64,000 bases of DNA from Erythrobacter sp. SDW2 (GCF_021431965.1 NZ_CP090370.1:2356001-2420000), one strand, 5' to 3'. Shown: positions 9,005 to 17,827, counted from the stretch's first letter. A program made the numbers and translations. The notes: generated by a model not told the origin, from the letters alone.

Positions 9005-9499
9005 ATGACCCGAACCGGCATAGCAACCTGCCTGTGGTTCGATGGCGGCGCAAAGGACGCGGCTGACCTTTATTGCGGACTGTTTCCCGACAGCGCCATC
9101 ACCCGTATCGACACTGCTCCCAGCGACTATCCCGGTGGCAAGGCGGGCGACGTGTTGACGGTCAGTTTCACCCTGCTCGGCCAGCCGTTCATGGGCCTCA
9201 ATGGTCGTCCCAAGCTGGACAACGCGAACGGCTTTACCGATGCCGTCAGCTTCCAGGTCTTCACCGATACGCAGGAGGAGACCGACCGCTATTGGTCTGC
9301 GCTGACCGGCGATGGCGGCGGCGAGATGGCGTGCAGCTGGTGCTACGACAGGTTCGGAGTACGCTGGCAGATCGTCCCGCGCGTGCTGATGGACGCACTC
9401 GGCCATGACGATCCGATGGTCCGTGCCCGGGTGTTCGGGACGATGCAGCAAATGATCAAGATCGACCATGCCGCAATCGATGCGGCGATTGCCGGATAG
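9005..9499 (+). CDS. PhnB-like VOC family protein
   Basis: A 164-residue VOC protein of the PhnB / 3-demethylubiquinone-9-methyltransferase-like subgroup. Characteristic pieces are CLWFDGGAKDAADLYCGLFP near the N-terminus, GQPFMGLNGRP in the middle, and SWCYDRFGVRWQIVPRVL near residue 117. Despite the old family name, no methyltransferase motif is present. It continues the HxlR-controlled cluster, beginning 3 bases after the two-domain VOC gene. The C-terminal segment MVRARVFGTMQQMIKIDHAAI is typical of members that bind hydrophobic ligands. Specific role unknown. Confidence 0.92.
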   Translation: MTRTGIATCLWFDGGAKDAADLYCGLFPDSAITRIDTAPSDYPGGKAGDVLTVSFTLLGQPFMGLNGRPKLDNANGFTDAVSFQVFTDTQEETDRYWSALTGDGGGEMACSWCYDRFGVRWQIVPRVLMDALGHDDPMVRARVFGTMQQMIKIDHAAIDAAIAG

Positions 9500-9510
9500 C
9501 GAGACGGGTG

Positions 9511-9696
9511 ATGCTTGAACTGCATGGACACCTGTTCTCATCCTACACCTGGAAAGCGCTGATTGCGCTTTACGCCAACGGGACGGAGTTCGTTTTTCGC
9601 GAGATCGACCAAACCGTGACGAAGTTCGAAAGCTTTACCGGCAAGGCCCGCCCTTACCGACCCTATTTCCCCTACGGCGCGCCCGACCGGGACTGA
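9511..9696 (+). pseudogene. Glutathione S-transferase remnant with internal deletion
   Basis: A 61-codon frame whose first about 33 residues (LELHGHLFSSYTWKALIALY) look like the thioredoxin-fold N-terminus of a glutathione S-transferase and whose last residues (ARPYRPYFPYGAPDRD) look like the extreme C-terminus of the same kind of protein. About 140-170 middle residues of a normal GST are missing, and the reading frame is kept. A GTG three bases upstream (9508) is an alternative start. It sits between a VOC gene and the SRPBCC gene, 15 bases before the latter. The product is unlikely to be an active transferase. The C-terminal match is from memory of the family. Confidence 0.65.
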
Positions 9697-9711
9697 AGAG
9701 GACCAGCCAAC

Positions 9712-10164
9712 ATGCACGAACTCAGCATCACCCGCTTCATCGCCGCCCCGACCGACAAGGTGTGGGACGTGATGTCCAACCGCATCGAAGAGTGGTTCTG
9801 TCCCAAGCCCTGGCGTGCCGAATTCGCCAATCTCGAGCGCCGTGCGGGCGGGACGTCGGATTGCACCATGTATGGGCCCGATGGCGAAGTGCAGCCCAAC
9901 CCCGGCACAGTTATCGCATGGGACGAAGGCCGGCGGTTCGCATTCACCGATGCGCTGGTGGGCGATCTGGAACCCAGTGGCCCCTTCATGGTCGGCATCT
10001 GGGAAGTCGAACCCGCCACCGAAGAGGGTGTCGCCGGCACACGCTATACGGCGCGCGCACGGCACTGGACGGAGGAAGCGTGCCAGCAGCACGAGGAAAT
10101 GGGCTTCACCGAAGGCTGGGGTGCCTGTGCCGACCAGCTCAAGGCATTGGCGGAGGCTGACTGA
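9712..10164 (+). CDS. SRPBCC (AHSA1-type) family protein
   Basis: A 150-residue START/Bet-v-1-like protein. The N-terminus ITRFIAAPTDKVWDVMSNRI and the central GTVIAWDEGRRFAFTDAL are typical of activator-of-Hsp90-homologue (AHSA1) bacterial proteins, which form a hydrophobic ligand-binding cavity. The C-terminus with HEEMGFTEGWGACADQLKAL is the standard terminal helix. It is the last gene of the HxlR-adjacent cluster and ends 7 bases before a convergent DUF4189 gene. Such proteins commonly accompany VOC and ArsR/HxlR-type regulators in stress clusters. Ligand unknown. Confidence 0.92.
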   Translation: MHELSITRFIAAPTDKVWDVMSNRIEEWFCPKPWRAEFANLERRAGGTSDCTMYGPDGEVQPNPGTVIAWDEGRRFAFTDALVGDLEPSGPFMVGIWEVEPATEEGVAGTRYTARARHWTEEACQQHEEMGFTEGWGACADQLKALAEAD

Positions 10165-10170
10165 TCCGGT

Positions 10171-10611
10171 CTACTCGAACCCGTCGTCCAGCGCCACGAC
10201 CTTGAAGACCTTGCCGCTGCCCTGCGTGTTGCAGACCGACACCGTGTTGCTGCAGACTTCGTCGCCGAGCAGTTCCTCCCGGCACAGTCGCAGGCTTTCC
10301 TGCCGGGCGCCTTCCAGCGTGTCGGCAATCGCCCAGCCAAAGGCTGCTTCGGGTCCGGCGCTGTGAAAGGAACCGCAACCCTTTCCGCCGAAGATCAGGA
10401 CCACCTCGCAGCTGTCCCTGTCGCATTGCTTCAATGCGTCATAGCTGGCTGACCGGGGGGTAGCCTTGTCCGAACTGGTGAAAGCGCGATAGCCTCCGGC
10501 ATTGTCCTCGACCAGCGCGCCGTAGCGCTCGACGCCTTGGGTGTAGGCCTGCGTGCTCCAACCCGCCGCACCCATTGCCAGCACTGCCACAACAGCCAAC
10601 CGCTTCTTCAT
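10171..10611 (-). CDS. DUF4189 exported protein
   Basis: A 146-residue secreted protein. Residues 1-25 (MKKRLAVVAVLAMGAAGWST) form a Sec signal peptide. The rest fits DUF4189: repeated YGALVEDNAGG / FGWAIADTLEGA units, each followed by an Ala-rich helix and Cys-X-Val segments (DSCEVVLIF, DEVCSNTVSVC), with several cysteines likely to form disulfides in the periplasm. The start at 10611 is chosen because it yields the signal peptide; the longer open frame overlaps the J-domain gene. Function of DUF4189 is unknown. It sits downstream of the J-domain gene on the same strand but 86 bases away. Confidence 0.82.
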   Translation of the reverse strand: MKKRLAVVAVLAMGAAGWSTQAYTQGVERYGALVEDNAGGYRAFTSSDKATPRSASYDALKQCDRDSCEVVLIFGGKGCGSFHSAGPEAAFGWAIADTLEGARQESLRLCREELLGDEVCSNTVSVCNTQGSGKVFKVVALDDGFE

Positions 10612-10696
10612 CCGTCGCCCCCAAGCCATGCACGCCAGAACCTGTTCTCCGACCATATCAGCGCAGCATTGCGGCGCAACCGACTGCTGGCACCGA

Positions 10697-11302
10697 TCAA
10701 GCGAATACGCGCGATTTCCTGAGCAACTGATACGCTTCGACCACACGGTTGAGCCGGTTCTCGTACTTGCGATCCCCGCCGTTGCGGTCGGGGTGGTAGC
10801 GGCGGACAAGCTCCGAATAGCGCTGGCGCAAGCGGCGGCGGTCGGTATCGAGGCCGAGGCCCATGGTCTCGAGCGCCTGCGCTTCGTCGCGGCTGAAACG
10901 GCCGTCCATGGCCATCTCCGCCTCGCGCCTTGCGCGGCTCTTGATGCCGCTGGCGCGCGCCGCAATGGCGTCGAGCGGATCGGCGAAATCGGCCCAGCGC
11001 GGCAGGCCGTCGATCCCGGCAGTGGGGCGGAAGGTGCGGCTTTCGGTCTGCCAGCCGGCGGCGGGCGACTGCGCGGCGAGGATTTCGTCGGCGCTCATGC
11101 CGTCGAACCAGTCGTATCCGCTGTTGAACTCGCGCACGTGGTCGAGGCAGAACCAGCGCCACTGGCCAGGGCCGTCGAAGTTGTTACCCCCAAAACCATT
11201 GGCGCCTCCAGGCGCGCGGAATTCGCCCGGTTCGACACATGCCGGGTGTTCGCAGACTCGCCCTTGGGCTTCGTATCGTCCATGGAAGCGGTCTGCGGGC
11301 AT
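10697..11302 (-). CDS. J-domain (DnaJ-like) protein
   Basis: A 201-residue protein with a C-terminal J domain (about residues 133-198) containing the essential HPD in RRYHPDRNGG, which stimulates DnaK ATPase. The N-terminal about 130 residues include cysteine-containing segments (CEHPACVEPGEFRAP and CLDHVREFN) shared by the alphaproteobacterial J-protein group encoded next to bolA. No Gly/Phe or zinc-finger DnaJ regions are present, so it is a class C co-chaperone. It is divergent from bolA by 47 bases. In many alphaproteobacteria this pair is followed by cobS-cobT; here cobS is about 4.6 kb away. Confidence 0.9.
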   Translation of the reverse strand: MPADRFHGRYEAQGRVCEHPACVEPGEFRAPGGANGFGGNNFDGPGQWRWFCLDHVREFNSGYDWFDGMSADEILAAQSPAAGWQTESRTFRPTAGIDGLPRWADFADPLDAIAARASGIKSRARREAEMAMDGRFSRDEAQALETMGLGLDTDRRRLRQRYSELVRRYHPDRNGGDRKYENRLNRVVEAYQLLRKSRVFA

Positions 11303-11349
11303 AGCGCTTAATGATGGTAAGCCATGCCGGAGATTGAAAGGGCGAATTT

Positions 11350-11631
11350 GTGGGAACTGTCCAGGCAGAGATGGAAAAATTGCTGACGGAGGCTTTCGCC
11401 CCGGTGCGGCTGGAGGTCTTCAACGACAGCGGCAAGCACCACGGCCACGCGGGCGACGACGGATCGGGCGAATCGCACTTCACCGTGGTGATCGAAAGCG
11501 CGGCCTTTACCGGCGTTTCGCGCCTGCAACGCCAGCGGCAGGTGATCGCGGCGCTGGGCGATATCGTCGGCCAGCGGGTTCATGCGGTCGCGATCAAGGC
11601 GAGCGTGCCCGAAGAAAGCAGGTGCGAATGA
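11350..11631 (+). CDS. BolA family protein
   Basis: A 93-residue BolA-fold protein, a partner of monothiol glutaredoxins in Fe-S and stress physiology. Signature elements are FNDSGKHHGHAGDDGSGESH (loop with conserved histidines), FTVVIESAAFTG, SRLQRQRQVIAALGDIV and the C-terminal VHAVAIKA with the invariant His. The start chosen is GTG at 11350 because GAAAGGG lies 8-12 bases upstream; the ATG at 11371 is an alternative. The stop overlaps the Nudix start in an ATGA arrangement, and the divergent neighbour is the J-domain gene. Confidence 0.93.
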   Translation: MGTVQAEMEKLLTEAFAPVRLEVFNDSGKHHGHAGDDGSGESHFTVVIESAAFTGVSRLQRQRQVIAALGDIVGQRVHAVAIKASVPEESRCE

Positions 11632-12083
11632 GCGAAGCAGCCGTCGCCAAACGGATCAGGCGCGCCGCCCGTCTGATCGTGCTCGATCCGCTGGGGCGGG
11701 TGCTGCTGTTCCGCTACGACGTGCCGGGACGGCCGCCGTTCTGGGTCACCGTCGGCGGCGAATGCGACCCCGGCGAAAGCTTCGAGGATGCGGCGCGCCG
11801 CGAACTCCGGGAGGAAACCGGCTTCGAGGCCGAACCCGGACCGCAGATCTGCCGGATGACCCCCGAATTCGTGACCGTCGAGGGAGAGCCCGTGCAAGCC
11901 GACGAGCGCTTCTTCCGGGTCCATGTGCGCCATACCGATGTCGATATTTCGGGCCATACCGAGCTGGAGCAGCGATTGATGAAGGAGCACCGCTGGTTCA
12001 CTCGCGCAGAGCTGTCCGGCTGGCACGAGTATATCTACCCCCGCGACCTCGCAGAATTGATCGAGAAGGACCCCCAACCATGA
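11628..12083 (+). CDS. Nudix hydrolase
   Basis: A 151-residue Nudix pyrophosphohydrolase. The 23-residue Nudix box lies at about residues 43-66 and reads GGECDPGESFEDA then ARRELREETGF, fitting G-x5-E-x7-R-E-x2-E-E-x-G with all metal-binding Glu residues present. The C-terminal part with HRWFTRAEL is the usual substrate-side region. The start at 11628 overlaps the bolA stop by 4 bases and its own stop overlaps the pirin start by 4 bases, so bolA-nudix-pirin is translationally coupled. The substrate (nucleotide sugar, NDP derivative or other) cannot be predicted. Confidence 0.92.
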   Translation: MSEAAVAKRIRRAARLIVLDPLGRVLLFRYDVPGRPPFWVTVGGECDPGESFEDAARRELREETGFEAEPGPQICRMTPEFVTVEGEPVQADERFFRVHVRHTDVDISGHTELEQRLMKEHRWFTRAELSGWHEYIYPRDLAELIEKDPQP

Positions 12084-12964
12084 TCGAGCAGACCATCACC
12101 CCCGTCACCCACGATCTCGGCCAGTTCCAGGTTCGCCGCGCCATCCCCAGCCGCGAGCGGACCATGGTGGGGCCCTTCATCTTCGTCGACCAGTTCGGCC
12201 CGGCGCAGCTCGACATCGGGGCCGGAATGGACGTGCGGCCGCATCCGCACATCAACCTCGCTACGGTCACCTGGCTGTTCGAAGGGGCGATCGACCACCG
12301 TGACAGCATCGGCAGTTTCGCCACCATCCGCCCGGGGCAGGTGAACCTGATGACCGCCGGGCGCGGGATCGTCCATTCGGAGCGCAGCCCGCAGGACGAA
12401 CGCGCCGAAGGCCCCAGGCTCTATGGCATGCAGACATGGCTCGCCCTGCCTGACGGGCAGGAAGAGATCGATCCCGCCTTCGAAGCGGTGAAGGACCTGC
12501 CCGTGATCGAGGACCAGTGCGCCAAGGCTTATGTCATCATGGGCCAGCTCTGGGGCCAGCGCGCCGCGACCACCACCCATGCCGACACGATCTATGCCGA
12601 GATCCTGCTCGCCCCCACAGGTGCCCTGCCGATCGAGGCCGGGGCCGACGAGCGCGCGGTGATGCTGGTCGGCGGCGAGGCGACGATCGACGGCCAGCCG
12701 CTCGGGCTTTACGAATTGACGGTACTGGCACCGGGCAAGGTCATGACCCTCTCCTCGGAACGCGGCGGGCGGATCATGTTGCTGGGCGGCGAGGCCTTTG
12801 CGACGCGGCGCCATGTGTGGTGGAACTTCGTCAGCAGCAGCAAGGACCGGATCGAGCAGGCCAAGGACGACTGGAACAACGACCGGTTCGCCAAGGTGCC
12901 CGGGGACGAGGAGGAGTTCATCCCGATTCCCGGCGGCGAACCCAAGACGGTCAGCTATCCGTAA
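12080..12964 (+). CDS. Pirin family bicupin protein
   Basis: A 294-residue pirin. The N-terminal cupin carries the metal ligands in RPHPHINLATVTWLFEGAID and the downstream GRGIVHSE motif. The C-terminal cupin spans about residues 150-260. Pirins are iron-binding cupins; some bacterial members show quercetinase activity and others modulate metabolic enzymes. The ATG overlaps the Nudix stop (ATGA), indicating coupling. The C-terminus WWNFVSSSKDRIEQAK followed by an acidic tail is typical of the proteobacterial group. The physiological substrate is unknown. Confidence 0.93.
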   Translation: MIEQTITPVTHDLGQFQVRRAIPSRERTMVGPFIFVDQFGPAQLDIGAGMDVRPHPHINLATVTWLFEGAIDHRDSIGSFATIRPGQVNLMTAGRGIVHSERSPQDERAEGPRLYGMQTWLALPDGQEEIDPAFEAVKDLPVIEDQCAKAYVIMGQLWGQRAATTTHADTIYAEILLAPTGALPIEAGADERAVMLVGGEATIDGQPLGLYELTVLAPGKVMTLSSERGGRIMLLGGEAFATRRHVWWNFVSSSKDRIEQAKDDWNNDRFAKVPGDEEEFIPIPGGEPKTVSYP

Positions 12965-12980
12965 AACACGAGGAGAGGAC

Positions 12981-13796
12981 ATGAGCTACGAGGGACAATG
13001 CTGGTGGATTACCGGCGCATCGAGCGGCATCGGCGCGGCGCTGGCCAGGGAACTGGGCGTGCGCGGGGCGCGGGTCATCCTGTCGGGCCGGGACGAGGCG
13101 CGGCTCGCCGAAGTGGCCGAGGGGATTGCGACCGAGACGCTGACCCTGCCCTTCGACGTGCGTGACGAGTCGGCGATGCTGGCGGCAACCGACAAGGCGA
13201 TTGAATGGTCCGGAGGCATTGACGGTTTCGTTGCCAATGCCGGGGTCTCGCAGCGCAGTCGGGCAACCAAAACCGCGATGGAGGTCTATCGCGAGATCAT
13301 CGAGATCGACCTCGTCGCCCAGATCGCCGCCACGCAGGCGCTGCTGCCGCATATGACGGCACGGCAGAGCGGACGGCTGCTCTTCATCAGTTCCATCGCC
13401 GGCAAGGTCGGAGTGCCGATGCGCACGGCCTATTGTGCCGCCAAGTTCGGGTTGGCCGGCTATGCCGATGCGCTGCGGGCCGAACTGTCGATCGACGGGA
13501 TCGGTGTGCATGTGATCTACCCCGGTTCGATCGCGACCAATGTCAGCCGCAATGCGCTCAATGCCGACGGGAGCAAGCGCGGACGCAGCGATCATGTGAT
13601 CGACAACGGCATTGCGCCCGATGAGGCGGCGAAGACCATGCTCGACGCGGTCACCCTCAACCAGCGGGAAATTATCGTCGCACAGGGAATGGAGGAAGCC
13701 ATGGGCGAAATGCGCCGCACCCCCGACCAGTTGCTGGACCAGGTCGCGGCGATGGTCGCCAATGGCTATATGGACAAGATGGAAGCGGACGGCTGA
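12981..13796 (+). CDS. Short-chain dehydrogenase/reductase
   Basis: A 271-residue classical SDR oxidoreductase. The NAD(P)-binding motif TGASSGIG is at about residues 11-18, NAGVS near 90, and the catalytic Ser-Tyr-Lys appear in FISSIAGKVG and AYCAAKFG. An excellent ribosome site AGGAGAGG lies 2-9 bases upstream of the ATG at 12981, 16 bases after the pirin gene. The SRNAL region and long C-terminal helices resemble SDRs acting on fatty or sterol-like substrates, but specificity is not readable. It is followed by an alpha/beta hydrolase on the same strand. Confidence 0.92.
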   Translation: MSYEGQCWWITGASSGIGAALARELGVRGARVILSGRDEARLAEVAEGIATETLTLPFDVRDESAMLAATDKAIEWSGGIDGFVANAGVSQRSRATKTAMEVYREIIEIDLVAQIAATQALLPHMTARQSGRLLFISSIAGKVGVPMRTAYCAAKFGLAGYADALRAELSIDGIGVHVIYPGSIATNVSRNALNADGSKRGRSDHVIDNGIAPDEAAKTMLDAVTLNQREIIVAQGMEEAMGEMRRTPDQLLDQVAAMVANGYMDKMEADG

Positions 13797-13810
13797 CGCG
13801 CACGGAGCAG

Positions 13811-14710
13811 GTGCGGGTGATCCTCGCCAACGGGATCGAGCTGGATGTTGTGGACACCGGCCCGCTTCGGGGCCCACGCGACGCGCCGGTGCTGGTCTTC
13901 CTCCATGGCTTCCCCGAAAGCCACCGCACCTGGCGGCACCAGATCGCGCATTTCCGTGATCGCTTCCGCTGCATTGCGCCCGACCAGCGCGGCTATCGCG
14001 GTTCGTCCAAGCCTCACGGTGTCGAGAGCTACAAGCCAGCCGAGCTGGTGGGCGATGTGTTCCTGCTGGCCGATGCACTGGGGGTGGAGCGTTTCACTAT
14101 CGTCGGCCACGACTGGGGCGGCGCGCTGGCGTGGGCCGTCGCGATGAGAGGGCAAGGGAGCCGGGTCGAGCGGGCGATCCTGTGCAACGCCGCGCATCCG
14201 GTGATCTACGCCCGCCTGCTGTGGACCGATGCCGCCCAGCGCGCCGCAGGGCAATATATGCGGGTCTATCGCGACACCTCGCGCGACGAGGAAATCCGCC
14301 AGGAAGGCTTGCTGGCGCTGGTCGGCGGGACCGGCAATGGCACCGGCGCCCTGCCCGAGGACGATCCGGAGGAGCGCGAGCGCATCCTCGCCGACTGGTC
14401 CGACGGCGAAGCGGCGCTGGCGATGGTAAGCTGGTACCGCGCGACCCCCATGGCGGTCCCGCCCGCCGATGCTCCGCTCGAAATCCCGCCCGACGCGAAG
14501 CTGCCCAGGGTGCCGGTGCTGACGATCCCGACGCTGGTGGTGTGGGCGCTGGACGATCATGCCCTCTCCCCCGGCAATATCGAGGGGCTGGACGAGTTCG
14601 TCGAGGACCTGACGCTGGTGACCATCCCGGACTGCGGCCATTTCCTGACCTGGCAGGCGCCCGACAAGGTCAACGCGGCGATGGAGGGGTTCTTGGCGCG
14701 GACGGCCTAG
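13811..14710 (+). CDS. Epoxide-hydrolase-like alpha/beta hydrolase
   Basis: A 299-residue alpha/beta hydrolase. The oxyanion motif is LHGFPESHRTW near residue 31, the nucleophile elbow VGHDWGG places Asp near residue 99, and the catalytic His is in PDCGHFLTWQAP; an acid is in VVWALDDHAL. An Asp nucleophile in HDWGG with HGFPE is the epoxide hydrolase / haloalkane dehalogenase pattern. The GTG start at 13811 follows GGAG at 13804-13807. The stop overlaps the convergent DUF2332 gene by 4 bases. Whether it opens epoxides or removes halogen cannot be decided without the lid tyrosines being tested. Confidence 0.9.
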   Translation: MRVILANGIELDVVDTGPLRGPRDAPVLVFLHGFPESHRTWRHQIAHFRDRFRCIAPDQRGYRGSSKPHGVESYKPAELVGDVFLLADALGVERFTIVGHDWGGALAWAVAMRGQGSRVERAILCNAAHPVIYARLLWTDAAQRAAGQYMRVYRDTSRDEEIRQEGLLALVGGTGNGTGALPEDDPEERERILADWSDGEAALAMVSWYRATPMAVPPADAPLEIPPDAKLPRVPVLTIPTLVVWALDDHALSPGNIEGLDEFVEDLTLVTIPDCGHFLTWQAPDKVNAAMEGFLARTA

Positions 14711-15804
14711 CCCGCGATCCACTCCACATCGGCCCCATGCGGGTGCGACCAGGCCAGTTGCACATCCTCTACCCCGCCCGGCCAGTACCGGACCCTGAGC
14801 ATGTGCCGGTGCACCGTCCGGTCGGCCTCGACCGAAACCCACGCCAGCGGCCTATCCGCCGTCGCCTTCGCGCCCGCAGCCTCCATCGCGGCGCGGACGC
14901 GGTCCTGCTGGTCTTTGGGGACATATTGCCAGACGATCGAGTGCATCAGCATGCGGGTGGTACCGCTGGCCTGCGGTTGAACCAATTGTGCCTCGACGAA
15001 ATCGGCCGCGTTCATCTTCACGAGGTCCGGTTTGCGCTCGCCCGCCGCCTCGATCGCCGCTTCCATCCGCTCGAACCGCACGGTGTGCTCGGGCCAGATA
15101 TAGGCCTTGAGCCGCAAGGCCTGCGCCGGATCGGTCAGGTCGACCGGTGCGACATCGCAGCCCTTGGTGCTCACAATCTCGATTGCGTGAGCAGGCGGCG
15201 GTGTGCCCTTCCACACGGGCGCAAAGTGCATCGCGGCATCCTCCGGCCCCACCATCACCCCGCCCAGATCGTAGCGATAGCGATCGAGCATCAGGTTGAT
15301 CCCCGCGCTCGAACCGATCTCGAGGCATTCGAAACGCGGCGGCAGGCCCTTCTCCGCCAGCCACAGCATGGCGGCAATGAAATTGGCCGAGCGCCCCGCC
15401 TCGTTGGTCTGCGGCGGTCCGTCGAGCCAGGGCAGCAGCGGCGCCTCATGCGCCCGCATCACCGCGCCGAGTATCCCCACATCATCCGCCGGGATGCCGC
15501 GATAGATCGGGGACAGCTCGGGCGCGGTGCCCGCCAGATGCAGCGAATGCACCCCGCCCGCCACCCGCAAGGGCAGCGCGTCAGCCAGCGGCGCGCCCTG
15601 CCAATGGCGAATCCTCTCGATCAGCGCGTTGCTCGCATCCGAACGGAGGACCTCGGCAATCGCGCCCACCACCCTGGCCGTGATATGCGCCCCGGCATTC
15701 TCGCAATAGGCGACCTGGTTGGCGAAGGCGGTCTCGACCGCGCCCTCACCTTTCGTGTTCATGTCGACGAATTCATAGGCCGGTCGCTGTTTGTCTTCGC
15801 CCAT
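14707..15804 (-). CDS. DUF2332 family protein
   Basis: A 365-residue protein of the DUF2332 family. Recognisable segments are [20 protein letters not shown] near the N-terminus, and [19 protein letters not shown] near residue 150, whose Glu-x-Gly-x-Ser-x-Gly resembles a SAM-binding methyltransferase loop, although no reaction is proven. The C-terminal HPHGADVEW is conserved in family members. It is convergent with the hydrolase gene and divergent from hisG, 44 bases away. A methyltransferase role is possible inference only. Confidence 0.88.
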   Translation of the reverse strand: MGEDKQRPAYEFVDMNTKGEGAVETAFANQVAYCENAGAHITARVVGAIAEVLRSDASNALIERIRHWQGAPLADALPLRVAGGVHSLHLAGTAPELSPIYRGIPADDVGILGAVMRAHEAPLLPWLDGPPQTNEAGRSANFIAAMLWLAEKGLPPRFECLEIGSSAGINLMLDRYRYDLGGVMVGPEDAAMHFAPVWKGTPPPAHAIEIVSTKGCDVAPVDLTDPAQALRLKAYIWPEHTVRFERMEAAIEAAGERKPDLVKMNAADFVEAQLVQPQASGTTRMLMHSIVWQYVPKDQQDRVRAAMEAAGAKATADRPLAWVSVEADRTVHRHMLRVRYWPGGVEDVQLAWSHPHGADVEWIAG

Positions 15805-15848
15805 TATCGTTGCCCTTTCGCCGTCCAGTGCCTAAGTGCCGCGCCGCT

Positions 15849-16535
15849 ATGGCAAGCCAACTGACCTTCGCAGTACCCAAGGGCCGCATCCTCGACGAGG
15901 CGCTGCCGGTGATGGCGCGTGCCGGCGTCGTGCCCGAGGACGCCTTCCACGACAAGAGCAACCGCGCGCTCAGCTTCGCTTGCCAGAGCGACGACATGCG
16001 GCTGATCCGCGTGCGCGCCTTCGACGTCGCCACCTTCGTCGCCCATGGCGCGGCGCAGCTGGGCATTGTCGGCTCCGACGTGATCGAGGAATTCGACTAT
16101 TCGGACCTATATGCTCCGGTCGATCTCGACATCGGGCATTGCCGACTGTCCGTAGCCGAGCCTGCGAGCGGAACGGTCGAGAGCGCCAGCGCCAGCCATT
16201 TGCGGGTCGCGACCAAATACCCCAACCTGACCCGCCGCCATTTCGAGCGGCTGGGCATCCAGGCCGAATGCGTCAAGCTCAACGGCGCGATGGAACTCGC
16301 GCCTTCGCTCGGCCTCGCGGGACGGATCGTCGATCTCGTATCGACCGGGCAGACGCTCAAGGACAACGGCCTTGTCGAGACTTCGCGCATCCTCGACATT
16401 TCCGCGCGGCTGATCGTCAACCGCGCGGCACTGAAGACCGATCCCCGCGTTGCGGCCCTGGTCGAGGCGTTTCGCCAAGACGCGGAAGCGCGCTCAAGCA
16501 GCGCCAGCGGTAGCGCGGACAAGGACGCAGCGTAG
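15849..16535 (+). CDS. hisG: ATP phosphoribosyltransferase catalytic subunit, short form
   Basis: A 228-residue HisG of the short (HisG_S) type that catalyses the first step of histidine biosynthesis and lacks the C-terminal regulatory domain, so it needs HisZ, which is not in this window. Motifs include [14 protein letters not shown] at the N-terminus, [11 protein letters not shown], and [16 protein letters not shown] binding the PRPP phosphates. The ATG at 15849 was chosen because [13 protein letters not shown] matches the family start. The stop TAG shares its last base with the hisD GTG start, so hisG-hisD-nusB form an operon. Confidence 0.96.
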   Translation: MASQLTFAVPKGRILDEALPVMARAGVVPEDAFHDKSNRALSFACQSDDMRLIRVRAFDVATFVAHGAAQLGIVGSDVIEEFDYSDLYAPVDLDIGHCRLSVAEPASGTVESASASHLRVATKYPNLTRRHFERLGIQAECVKLNGAMELAPSLGLAGRIVDLVSTGQTLKDNGLVETSRILDISARLIVNRAALKTDPRVAALVEAFRQDAEARSSSASGSADKDAA

Positions 16536-17827
16536 TGAAACGCTACAATATCACCGACGCCGATTTCGAAGATCGCTTCACCCGCCTGGTCGAGGCGCGC
16601 CGCGAAAGCGCCGCCGATGTCGGGCGCGATGTCGCCGAGATCCTCGCCCGCGTCCGCGCGCTGGGTGACGACGCGCTGGTCGATTATACCATGCGCTTCG
16701 ACAAGCATGCGCTGGGCGAGAATAGCGACGGCTGGCAGATCGCGCCGGAGGACTGCAAGGCCGCCTATGACGCGCTCGACGCCGATCTGCGCGACGCGCT
16801 GGAACTCGCGGCAGAGCGCATCCGCGCCTATCACCAGGCACAGCTGCCCAATGATCGCGACTACACCGATGCCGTCGGCGTGCGGCTGGGCGCCAAGTGG
16901 TACCCGGTCGAGGCAGCGGGGCTCTATGTCCCCGGCGGCCGCGCGGCCTATCCTTCCTCGCTGCTGATGAATGCCATTCCGGCAAAGGTCGCGGGCGTCG
17001 AGCGGCTCGCCATCGTCACGCCTACTCCGAACGGCGAGACCAACCCGCTGGTGCTGGCTGCGGCGCATATCGCCGGGGTGGACGAGATCTGGCGCGTCGG
17101 CGGGGCGCAGGCCGTCGCCGCGCTCGCCTATGGCACCGAGCGGATTGCCCGCGTCGACGTCATCACCGGCCCCGGCAATGCCTGGGTGGCGGAGGCCAAG
17201 CGCCAGCTCTACGGCGTGGTCGGCATCGACATGGTTGCCGGGCCGAGCGAGATCCTCGTCATCGCCGATGGCAAGAACGACCCCGACTGGATCGCCGCCG
17301 ACCTGCTGAGCCAGGCCGAGCATGACCCGACCAGCCAGTCGATCCTGATCACCGACGATGCCGCTTTCGCCGGGCAGGTCGAGGATCGGGTCGATGTCCA
17401 GTGCTCGATGCTGGCGACGCAGAAGGTCGCCCGCGCCAGCTGGGACGCGCATGGGGCGATCATCATCGTCGAAAACCTCGAACAGGCCATCCCGCTCGCC
17501 AATCGCCTCGCCGCCGAGCATGTCGAACTGGCGGTGGACGATCCCGAAGCGCTGATGGCCGGCCTGCGCCATGCCGGCAGCGTGTTCCTCGGCCGGATGG
17601 TGCCCGAGGCGGTCGGCGATTATGTCGCCGGACCCAACCACGTGCTCCCGACCGGGCGCCGCGCGCGCTTTGCCAGCGGGCTGTCGGTGCTCGATTTCAT
17701 GAAGCGGACCAGCTTCATTTCCATGGACAAGGCCGGGCTCGACGCGATCGGGCCTGCCGCGGTCAAGCTGGCGCATGCCGAAGGCCTGCCCGCCCACGCC
17801 GCCTCGATAGAATTGCGACTGAAGTAA
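16535..17827 (+). CDS. hisD: Histidinol dehydrogenase
   Basis: A 430-residue Zn-dependent histidinol dehydrogenase carrying out the last two steps of histidine synthesis. Visible elements are YVPGGRAAYPSSLLMNAIPA, the NAD-site region VGGAQAVAALAYGTE, ITGPGNAWVAEAKRQLYG, DMVAGPSEILVIAD, and zinc/catalytic residues in LLSQAEHDP and AAEHVELAVDDP. The start is GTG at 16535, overlapping the last base of hisG. The stop TAA shares its last base with the nusB ATG. Length is normal and no key residue is missing. Confidence 0.97.
   Translation: MKRYNITDADFEDRFTRLVEARRESAADVGRDVAEILARVRALGDDALVDYTMRFDKHALGENSDGWQIAPEDCKAAYDALDADLRDALELAAERIRAYHQAQLPNDRDYTDAVGVRLGAKWYPVEAAGLYVPGGRAAYPSSLLMNAIPAKVAGVERLAIVTPTPNGETNPLVLAAAHIAGVDEIWRVGGAQAVAALAYGTERIARVDVITGPGNAWVAEAKRQLYGVVGIDMVAGPSEILVIADGKNDPDWIAADLLSQAEHDPTSQSILITDDAAFAGQVEDRVDVQCSMLATQKVARASWDAHGAIIIVENLEQAIPLANRLAAEHVELAVDDPEALMAGLRHAGSVFLGRMVPEAVGDYVAGPNHVLPTGRRARFASGLSVLDFMKRTSFISMDKAGLDAIGPAAVKLAHAEGLPAHAASIELRLK

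Noticed and set aside
7079-9541. 820-codon minus-strand open frame across the VOC cluster
   Set aside because: Only its 3' 228 codons (HxlR) look like a protein; the rest is a shadow of plus-strand genes caused by high GC.
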